Of a stretch of 64,000 bases of DNA, positions 41,901 to 53,900 are shown piece by piece (position 1 is the first letter of the stretch; each line of letters starts with the position of its first letter). The notes beneath the pieces were generated by a model. The model made no database searches, had not been told where the DNA came from, and saw only the letters and a list, made by a program, of their open reading frames with translations. Position numbers and translations under genes: made by a program. The DNA is from Nipponacmea schrenckii (Eukaryota > Mollusca > Gastropoda > Lottiidae): the NCBI GenBank assembly GCA_030562195.1, contig CM060200.1:1-64000 (forward strand). The letters run 5' to 3'.

Positions 41901-44900
41901 CAACATAGTGTTATAACAATAGTGTATAGGTAGGGATATCAAGTTAATAATATTAGCAATATCAACATAGTGTTATAACAATAGAGTATAGGTAGGGATA
42001 TCAAGTTAATAATATTAGTAATATCAACATAGTGTTATAACAATAGTGTATAGGTAGGGATATCAAGTTAATAATATTAGTAATATCAACATAGTGTTAT
42101 AACAATAGTGTATAGGTAGGGATATCAAGTTAATATATGACCTGAAAATGGTATTCTGTGTTATTACTATCATAGTTTGGTGTATGTAGAAACTGTAATA
42201 AATTCTGACGAAGATAATACATCAAGGCACATAAATACATCATACAGTGAGGTGGTATAGATAGCTGTAATACTTGAGTTATAGGTGTATCTTGTATAAA
42301 CTACAAATAGATATATAAAACAAGAAATATCAAATACATCTCTATTTGAAAAATTCCAAGAGAAATAAATTGATTAAAAGTCTATAACTAATAAACAGAA
42401 ATATATTTTCTATAAATAGAGTTTCTAATACAATAACACAATTTCTGGAAATGAAGAATCTTACATACATGCTTAACAAATAACATAACTGAACATGTCC
42501 CATCAACAAAATAATTCAAAAGTAAAATACCTGTACATCTTCTGCCTTTAATTTACATTTGGGGTTTCTGTTTAGCATCAATGACAGTGAATCCAGAACA
42601 GACTCGTCTAATTTACACTGCAATGCCTTCACTAGATCATTTTGAATTTCAGTTCCTAGAAAATAATATTATATAACATTAAAAAAGGTATATAAAAATT
42701 TGATGAGGACTCTAAAATTCTTGCTAATTCTTGCTAAATAACAAGCATATTTAGGTATTTAGAATTTCTGAAAAGGATGCCAAGTTGCCAACCAAAATAG
42801 GAATTCAACATCAATGGCTTTTTAAACTGTCCTAAAAGGGATGCCAAGCTGCCAACCCAAATACAGATAGATTGTAAGAGATTATGTGCGCTACAGAGCA
42901 ACTTCATTGTTGGAATGATCAGCGCAATATAAATAGATTATTATTATTGAAATGAGAGAAATCATCCTCACCAACTTCTTCAATACCATAAACTAACAAT
43001 TCTACAACAGATTCAATCCGTGAAGACAGACGACTGAAGCCAGAGAAATTAGACACAGTGTCATAGTCTGATTTATTGTAGCTGGAAGTCGACTGTAAGA
43101 ATAAAATAAGTTTTATTAATATTAACATAAAAAATGGTACTGAGATCATTTGATATGTAAACACCAAAATTCCTTGTAACTCTTATAAACCATAATGATC
43201 ACCATACATGTATATCTTTGGTTGTCTGATTCACAATATTTAAACAGTACTTATCTCAAACCAATATTTACCTCTTCAAGTTTGGCTGATACTGGCACTA
43301 AATCTGTTGAAATATCTACAATAAAAGTCCATCTTGAAGTCAAGAATACAATAATCAAATTAATTTGGGTAGCTTTATTTAGACTATATTATAAAATAAC
43401 TTTCTTCTATCATATTCCTGCAAATATCTCCAAAAATTATTTTAAACTAAAACAAGAAAAAGTAACCTACCTTGTGCCCGAGCCTCTTCTTCTAACACAT
43501 CAACTGACATTGCCGTCTGTACAACTGGAACATTCCGCAGCTCTCGTAACCTAGTGATAGATAGAAGTTAAAATAATGAGAGATAATTCTGAATCAGACT
43601 TGATAAAATTGATGAATAATAAAAACAACTCTTACCTCATGTAAAAAATGTTTTCTGTTTGTGTTTCTTTAATAACAAACATATTTTTCCTGTTTACGAC
43701 TGATAATTTATTCAATACACTTTTTAATGACAGAAAACCTGAAATAAAAATAAACAACTTTTATTTAAAATGGTGCTTTCTTACACGAAATAAAGATTTG
43801 CAGCCTTCATCAGCTACGAGTCATCTCCAATCAGCTACCAGTCATCTCCAATCAGCTACCAGTCATCTCCAATCAGCTACCAGTCATCTCCAATCAGCAA
43901 CCAGTCATCTCCAATCAGCTACCAGTCATCTCCAATCAGCTACCAGTCATCTCCAATCAGCTACCAGTCATCTCCAATCAGCTACCAGTCATCTCCAATC
44001 AGCTACCAGTCATCTCTACCTAGTATTGTTCTCTCCAGCTTTATCTGATAGGTGTTTTAACTAAAACACTGAATAATGGGACCTACCCTTAGACACACTT
44101 CCAATTCTTTTATTGACCTCTTTCAATCTAGGATGTAAAACAAAGATTCTTTGCCAGACACAATCGCAGGAGAAATGACCAGGATTAAATTCTAGTCTGG
44201 CCGCCAGATAATGTTTTCCTTTCCCATCCTCACTTTCTTCATCTTCATTCTCAGACGCTACAAGGGATAATATGAAATGAAATTATTTTCTGGACAATGA
44301 TGTAGAAATCAGGGAAGTTAGCACTCCTAATGCCAACACAATTCAAAACAAGAAAATTCTATTCTCAATGTGAAAAATTTAACCCTAATAGACACAAAAT
44401 GAGATATTTTCTGTTCTCTAACTATTTTAGTTCCCAAATTTGCTCAGCAAAGCAAGAATAAGTAAAAACCAGATAAACTAAAGCCAGGTCTTTGAAAGAT
44501 AAAACACAGTACCTGTACTTTCTACCATAGATCTACTAGATGAAGTTCTCTTGTCACCCCACAGATTGTCTTCCTCTCCCATACCCACCAGTAACGAGTT
44601 ACACACTCTTGTCTCGTTCAGTTCTTTTAACAATAAGTACTGAAAAACAAAATAATCATAACACTCATTCAATATAAATGTTTATCTGGAACTAAAAAAA
44701 GTCAATCATTGAGATATAGTTTAACCTACCTGATTGACCTTCTTACAAATACTCTGTATATTCTGTTTAACCTACCTGATTGACCTTCTTACAAATACTC
44801 TGTATATTCTGTTTAACCTACCTGATTGACCTTCTTACAAATACTCTGTATATTCTGTTTAACCTACATGATTGACCTTTTTACAAATACTCTGTATATT

Positions 44901-47900
44901 CTGTTTAACCTACTGGATTGACCTTCTTACAAATGCTTTGTATATTCTGTTTAACCTACCTGATTGACCTTGTTATAAATACTCTGTATATTCTGTTTAA
45001 CCCACCTGATTGACCTTCTTACAAATACTCTGTCTATTCTGTTTAACCTACCTGATTGACCTTGTTATAAATACTCTGTCTATTCTGTTTAACCTACCTG
45101 ATTGACCTTCTTACAAATACTCTGTCTATTCTGTTTAACCCACCTGATTGACCTTCTTACAAATACTCTGTATATTCTGTTTAACCTACCTGATTGACCT
45201 TGTTATAAATACTCTGTATATTCTGTTTAACCCACCTGATTGACCTTGTTACAAATACTCTGTATATTCTGTTTAACCTACCTGATTGACCTTGTTACAA
45301 ATACTCTGTATATTCTGTTTAACCTACCTGATTGACCTTCTTACAATTACTCTGTATATTCTGTTTAACCTACCTGATTGACCTTCTTACAAATACTCTG
45401 TATATTCTGTTTAACCTACCTGATTGACCTTCTTACAAATGCTCTGTATGTTCTGTTTAACCTACCTGATTGACCTTGTTACAAATACTCTGTATGTTCT
45501 GTTTAACCTACCTGATTGACCTTCTTACAAATACTCTGTATATTCTGTTTAACCTACCTGATTTACCTTGTTACAAATGCTCTGTATATTCTGTTTAACC
45601 TACCTGATTGACCTTCTTACAAATGCTCTGTATATTCTGTTTAACCTACATGATTGACCTTCTTACAAATGCTCTGTATATTCTGTTTAACCTACCTGAT
45701 TGACCTTCTTACAAATGCTCTGTATATTCTGTTTAACCTACATGATTGACCTTTTTACAAATACTCTGTATATTCTGTTTAACCTACCTGATTGACCTTC
45801 TTACAATTACTCTGTATATTCTGTTTAACCTACCTGATTGACCTTGTTACAAATACTCTGTATATTCTGTTTAACCTACTGGATTGACCTTCTTACAAAT
45901 GCTTTGTATATTCTGTTTAACCTACCTGATTGACCTTCTTACAAATGCTCTGTATATTCTGTTTAACCTACCTGATTGACCTTCTTACAAATGCTCTGTA
46001 TATTCTGTTTAACCTACCTGATTGACCTTCTTACAAATGCTCTGTATATTCTGTTTAACCTACCTGATTGACCTTCTTACAAATGCTCTGTATATTCTGT
46101 TTAACCTACCTGATTGACCTTGTTACAAATGCTCTGTATGTTCTGTTTAATCTACCTGATTGACCTTGTTACAAATGCTCTGTATATTCTGTTTAACCTA
46201 CCTGATTGAACTTCTTACAAATGCTCTGTATATTCTGTTTAACCTACCTGATTGACCTTCTTACAAATGCTCTGTATATTCTGTTTAACCTACCTGATTG
46301 ACCTTCTTACAAATGCTCTGTATATTCTGTTTAACCTACCTGATTGACCTTCTTACAAATACTCTGTATATTCTGTTTAACCTACCTGATTGACCTTCTT
46401 ACAAATACTCTGTATATTCTGTTTAATCTACCTGATTGACCTTCTTACAAATGGTCTGTATATTCTGTTTAACCTACCTGATTGACCTTCTTACAAATAC
46501 TCTGTATATTCTGTTTAACCTACCTGATTGACCTTCTTACAAATACTCTGTATATTCTGTTTAACCTACCTGATTGACCTTCTTACAAATACTCTGTATA
46601 TTCTGTTTAACCTACCTGATTGACCTTCTTACAAATACTCTGTATATTCTGTTTAACCTACCTGATTGACCTTGTTATAAATGCTCTGTATATTCTGTTT
46701 AACCTACCTGATTGACCTTGTTACAAATACTCTGTATATTCTGTTTAACCTACCTGATTGACCTTCTTACAAATACTCTGTATATTCTGTTTAACCTACC
46801 TGATTGACCTTCTTACAAATACTCTGTATATTCTGTTTAACATGATATAGTAAAGTTCTCCTGTCACCTCGTTCTCGGATAGCTTCTTCATTAGCTTCAC
46901 TGTAAAACAATAAGTTATAAGAGTGTATAATAATTCCATAGGAAAGCTTTTAAAAATGACATGCAATAATAAGCATATACTTGGGTGTTATGTGCATATT
47001 TTCTTACCCAATATACAAAAAGTAGTTCCTTTATATCTATAGCTTTATGGATAAAGAATTGGTAAACCCAGTCCTAGTATGGTACCAAAATTTCTATAAA
47101 GAATGTAACCTGTTAATGGAGTCTCTGGTATGGAAAAATATTTCAGCCTTCTCTGGATGTATTTGTAAAATTAACCAGAAGTTTGGTAGGTGAGGATGGT
47201 TGAGACCTCCATCACTGATAGAGTTGGAATCATCAACTTCACCATCACTAGAATCACCATCATAACCTACAGTGTAATTAAATATATAACATCACTAGAA
47301 TCACCATCATAACCTACAGTGTAATTAAATATATTACTTCACTAGAATCACCATCATAACCTACAGTGTAATTAAATATTTAACATCACTAGAATCACCA
47401 TCATAACCTACAGTGTAATCAAATATTTAACATCACTAGAATCACCATTATAACCTACAGTGTAATTAAATATATAACATCACTAGAATCACCATTATAA
47501 CCTACAGTGTAATTAAATATTTAACATCACTAGAATCACCATCATAACCTACAGTGTAATTAAATATATAACATCACTAGAATCACCATTATAACCTACA
47601 GTGTAATTAAATATATAACATCACTAGAATCACCATCATAACCTACAGTGTAATTAAATATATAACATCACTAGAATCACCATTATAACCTACAATGTAA
47701 TTAAATATTTAACATCACTAGAATCACCATCATAACCTACAGTGTAATTAAATATTTAACATCACTAGAATCACCATTATAACCTACAGTGTAATTAAAT
47801 ATATAACATCACTAGAATCACCATTATAACCTACAGTGTAATTAAATATTTAACATCACTAGAATCACCATCATAACCTACAGTGTAATTAAATATTTAA

Positions 47901-50900
47901 CATCACTAGAATCACCATTATAACCTACAGTGTAATTAAATATATAACATCACTAGAATCACCATCATAACCTACAGTGTAATTAAATATATTACTTCAC
48001 TAGAATCACCATCATAACCTACAGTGTAATTAAATATATAACATCACTAGAATCACCATTATAACCTACAGTGTAATTAAATATTTAACATCACTAGAAT
48101 CACCATCATAACCTACAGTGTAATTAAATATTTAACATCACTAGAATCACCATCATAACCTACAGTGTAATTAAATATTTAACATCACTAGAATCACCAT
48201 TATAACCTACAGTGTAATTAAATATTTAACATCACTAGAATCACCATCATAACCTACAGTGTAATTAAATATTTAACATCACTAGAATCACCATCATAAC
48301 CTACAGTGTATATATTTGTAAAGCAAGTAGTTATTGAAAGCTAGTAAAGAAAGATAGTTATTTATTATAAATTGCTACCAATAAACTAGTGCCTTTTGTT
48401 CGTTCTGTTATTTATCTAAATTTGTTTTTAACTCACCATCTTCATTGTAACTTCCTCGTGATGAAATCCAAGATGGTGTCTGTGGTAAAGTAGATGACCT
48501 ACTTTGTGGAGTAGCAGGTCCTGGGCATGATGGAGCAGAGAAATGACGATTTCTAACTTTTTCTGTTAGAAACCCTGGCTTCAAGGGAGATAACTGATCA
48601 GAAGGAATGATGGGAGGGGAGACAGCTGATGTTTCAAAACTTGCAAAACTTGAAGACTTCTTTAATATACCTGAAATAAGGATAATTTTGGTTGGTAAAA
48701 TTTATATTATTGTTGGTATCTTTATTTTGTACTAGTATCAAGGTTACACTATTGGTTTCAATATTTATAAGAGTGATAAAAATAAGATAGGAGAAATCTA
48801 GGGGTTTATAATCAAGAATAAAGAAGTATATATTTACTATGAGGTGGTGTTGGTTGTAGTATGACAGCTGTAAAGATTAAGATAGAAGAAGGACTCTAGA
48901 GGTTAAAGAATAAAGAAGTATATATTTACTATGAGGTGGTGTTGGTTCTAGTATGACAGCTGTAAAGATTAAGATAGAAGAAGGACTCTAGAGGTTAAAG
49001 AATAAAGAAGTATATATTTACTATGAGGTGGTGTTGGTTCTAGTATGACAGCTGTAAAGATTAAGATAGAAGAAGGACTCTAGAGGTTAAAGAATAAAGA
49101 AGTATATATTTACTATGAGGTGGTGTTGGTTCTAGTATGACAGATGTAAAGATTAAGATAGAAGAAGGACTCTAGAGGTTAAAGAATAAAGAAGTATATA
49201 TTTACTATGAGGTGGTGTTGGTTGTAGTATGACAGCTGTAAAGATTAAGATAGAAGAAGGACTCTAGAGGTTAAAGAATAAAGAAGTATATATTTACTAT
49301 GAGGTGGTGTTGGTTCTAGTATGACAGCTGTAAAGATTAAGATAGAAGAAGGACTCTAGAGGTTAAAGAATAAAGAAGTATATATTTACTATGAGGTGGT
49401 GTTGGTTCTAGTATGACAGCTGTAAAGATTAAGATAGAAGAAGGACTCTAGAGGTTAAAGAATAAAGAAGTATATATTTACTATGAGGTGGTGTTGGTTC
49501 TAGTATGTCAGCTGTAAAGATTAAGATAGAAGAAGGACTCTAGAAGTTAAAGAATAAAGAAGTATATATTTACTATGAGGTGGTGTTGGTTCTCGTACGA
49601 CAGCTGTAAAGAATGGTAAACCTTGTTGAATATTTGTCAAAACTTGAGATGGTGAGGTCAATTCTTCCCCAATACCAGATGCAGAACGACGTAAATATTT
49701 GGCTTCTGATTGACTTCTTGGTCTAAACTCTCCGTTCTCATCATCAGAATCTATCTCCACTGGTATTCCTGTAGAGCTCTGATCAAGGGGAGCTAAATCT
49801 GTGATATCATTCGACAGTAGTAATGACGGAAGGCTGTTACTACGTTCTTCAAATTTAGTAAAACCTTGTGGAAGATCTATAGGTCTTTCTGGTTTAGAAG
49901 TTTTGTCCGGGTCACGAGATAAATTGTCAAGTGCATGAGCAATTTCAGCAGCTTGTACAAGATTAATAGAATGTGATCGATTTAGAATCACAAAATAAAA
50001 ATCTCCTTCTTTGGTTAAACAGTAATTTGGATTCGGTACACTTGATCGTTCAAACTCCTGGAAATAAATGAAGATTTACTTCCTACTATTAAATACTTCA
50101 ACTCAATCTATAATTACTTCAACTCAATCTATAATTACTTCAACTCAATCTATAATTACTTCAACTCAATCTATAATTACTTCAACTCAATCTATAATTA
50201 CTTCAACTCAATCTATAATTACTTCAACTCAATCTATAATTACTTCAACTCAATCTATAATTACTTCAACTCAATCTATAATTACTTCAACTCAATCTAT
50301 AATTACTACAACCCAATCTATAATTACTTCAACACAATCTATAATTACTTCAACTCAATCTATAAATACTTCAACTCAATCTATAATTACTTCAACTCAA
50401 TCTATAAATACTTACAACCTCAATCTATAATTATTTACAACCCAATCTATAATTACTTCAACTCAATCTATAATTACTTCAACTCAATCTATAATTACTT
50501 CAACTCAATCTATAATTACTTCAACTCAATCTATAATTACTTCAACCCAATCTATAATTACTTCAACTCAATCTATAATTACTTCAACTCAATCTATAAT
50601 TACTTCAATGCAATCTTTACTTTAAAGAAACTCCACTCAGATGACATGCCAAGCCAGTTTAATTAATATTTATCTGCTAGCCAAACTCACACATCTAACA
50701 AACTATTGTTTCGCGGAAACTTTAGAAAAACCGACTGGTTATTGTAAATCTGATTGATTCTCCATAATTAAATACGAATAAACTTCCTTACCTCGGTAAA
50801 TCTGACCAAACTCTGGTTGGAACCAAAAACAAATTTAAGAGGAACAACATAATTATCACAACCTGGTTTATTTTCTTTTTGATATTTCCTGACATGTTCT

Positions 50901-53900
50901 GTAACGAACTGTAGAGTATCTGGGTTGATGGGGTAGAAATGTTGTAAAGCTGATACAATTTCATCATTTAATAACCAATCAACCTATAAATAAATCAATA
51001 AATCAATAAATAATCACATTCTATTAAATCATTAGTAAAAAAAATCATAAATTGTTTGGAGCAAAGTTGATATCTTACCTCTTCTTTAAAGGCCATCATA
51101 GCAATATGTTGTTTTCTCTGGAGATGACCTATAGGATCTCCTAAACCCTCCTTCAGTCTGTATAAAATAAAATAAAAAAATATCAAATAAAATCATATCC
51201 ACAGGGCAAAATTTCAACTAGAAATAACTGACAAGTTCTGGTACAATTATAAAATATTTTTCTCATCCTATTTGAATATGACAAAAAACAAAGACTACCG
51301 GAAAGTGTAAAATTATATGATAATACTTGATTCGGTAAGTTTAATCATTGTTAATTTTTAATATTTGTCATGACAATAATATGTTCAGTTACCACCATAT
51401 AATTCTATAATTTTATCTAACACTGGGTTTTGTTTCCCGCCCCCACTTTATTTGCATCATTTAGTAACAATGACAGGTATGACTCTAGGTAGTGTATTTT
51501 CAACAAAATTCCCTACTCTTTGGTCTATCTCATGTTATCTTATACTTTCTATTGAACATTCTAGTTGCCTAGTGATCTAAAGTTTTGATGGGAATACACA
51601 AGTGGATTAAGATTTTGAAATGTGCTTGTCTGTTTTCTCCTGTTGATTTACGACTCATTCTAAGGGAGGTGCAGACTCACCCAGGATCAGAAGAAACAAC
51701 AGACATATCAGCTTCTGGTACTTCATGACCATGGCCTGTAGAACTATTGGATATCATCCTGAGGAAAGATGGTTTACGATTGGGCTCCGTGTCAGCTGGT
51801 AACGTTAAACAATTAATATCAAATGTAAACTTTAGATTGGATAGATCAAATTCCTTTATCTCTGTACTGAGAGGGCGTAAAATTTCACCTGTAATAAATA
51901 TTATATATAATAATCATACCACTCTAAGAAAGGTCTGGAAAATGTGAAATAATTAAACCCTAACTTGAAGCATACTGGGCAATATCTATTATAATTCCCA
52001 GAGTAAAACTGTTAAAAATTATATTGATAATAAGTAGAGAATTCAGTTACCTACCGATACAGAGTGGTAGAGTTCTAGCTGACACATTATAATGATAATA
52101 AGTAGAGAAATGAGTTACCTACCGATACAGAGTGGTAGAGTTCTAGCTGACACATTATAATGATAATAAGTAGAGAAATGAGTAACCTACCGATACAGGG
52201 GTGGTAGAGTTCTAGCTGACACATTATAATGATCTAATCGGTTCTTTAATGTACATGTAAAATGTATAAACAATGGTTGATCATCTAGCTGGGATACTTC
52301 TGGTGCTTCATTCAGTTCAAAATCTTCTTCTTCATCTTCATTATCTAGAGACTGAGAACTTGTCCTGATAGAGATAGATCTTCCATCTTCATCTATTTCT
52401 TTCACCTCCATATCTATAAACTCTCCAATATCAGCAATATTCAGACCGATTCCTTCTGGTGCCTCTATTTCTACCACAATAATCGTAAGAATAATTAATA
52501 ATATATTTATAAAATATAAAACAAGAATATCCAGGCTCATAACTGATATATAGACATGCACTGATAGAGAGGGATCATGAGCAGTGGCAAGGTGGGTTGA
52601 GGGAGGGGTGAAGAGGGGTGGGGGAAAGGGGGGAGGGGAGGGGGGGAGGGAGGGGTGAGGAATAATCATGAGGAGTGGTGAGGTGGGGTGAAGGAGGGGT
52701 GAGGGAGGGGTGAGGAATCATGAGGAGTGGTGAGGTGGGGTGAGGGAGGGGTGAGGCATCATGAGGAGTGGTGAGGTTGGGTGAGGGAGGGGTGAGGGAG
52801 ATGTGAGGAATCATGAGGAGTGGTGAGGTGGGGTGAGGGAGTGGTGAAGAGGGGTGAGGGAGGGGTGAGGGAGGGGTGAGTAGAGGACTGGTGAATATTA
52901 GATCGTGTAGTATTTAAGGTTGTTTTAATATGAATCTATTTATATTCAATATAATAGAGAGAGAGATGTAAAACATGGAGCCTACCTGGATCATCAATAC
53001 TATCACCAGATTCAATACTTCTAATCTCAGACTGATCAATAAATTCCTGAATAAAATCAACAAATTCCAGAATATAATCAACAAATTCCTGAATAAAATC
53101 AACAAATTCTTGAATATTATCAACAAACTCTATATAAAAATATTTTTTCGATATGATACACAAACTATTTATGCCTTTACATAACAATCAAATAGTTATT
53201 CTTACCATAATACCCTTATCAGGACAATAATAGAAATAATCAGGATTGGAAGGAACCGGTCGGAACCATCTCTTTGTAATTTCCAGGAATTTATTGGTAA
53301 CTATGGTGTTTAAACCTAGTATTTTTTCACAAGTATCATCCAAGCCAACTAAATTTGATAAATTAATTGTGGTCTTAGGAAACTGTAAAATCAATGGAGT
53401 TCTCTCTGTTGAATCTGAAGCACTGGAAGGTGAAATTTGATAATTTTACTATAGTGATAAACTAAGTTCAAGTACTACTTCTTTATTAAGATTTCAACTC
53501 AATATGAACTATTCTGAATAGTAAAGTAGAGTAGGTATTGTTGTTGATCTAATAATAAAACAGTAAGTTCAATATTATAATGATAAAACCTCTCAATAAG
53601 AGGTCCACTAGTAAATATCATTGGTATTTACTGTTATAAATATTCATTAATATTCTAATCTAATTTCATCACCTCACCTGTCATCATCCTCGAACCCGAG
53701 AAATCTAACAGATGGTCGCCGTGGCACCCCATCGTTTTTAATAGCAGCCTCAGCCCGTCTGGCTCGTTTGACTAGATGTTGAAGATGACCACAAGATGAA
53801 TGTAGAAAGGAAGTTATATCTGATTCTAAAGGTAAAGATTCCTCACAGATATTATTTATAGCAGCATCTAAATCATACTGGTGGATACTCAGAGACTTCT

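Noticed and set aside
41379..41942. Open frames across the N run
   Set aside because: The frame is an artefact of N translated as X.
43648..44064. Plus-strand 138-codon frame (ATSHLQS repeats)
   Set aside because: 21-base minisatellite overlapping antisense exon 18 and intron.
50068..50430. Plus-strand 120-codon frame (TSTQSII repeats)
   Set aside because: 21-base repeat in an SZT2 intron.
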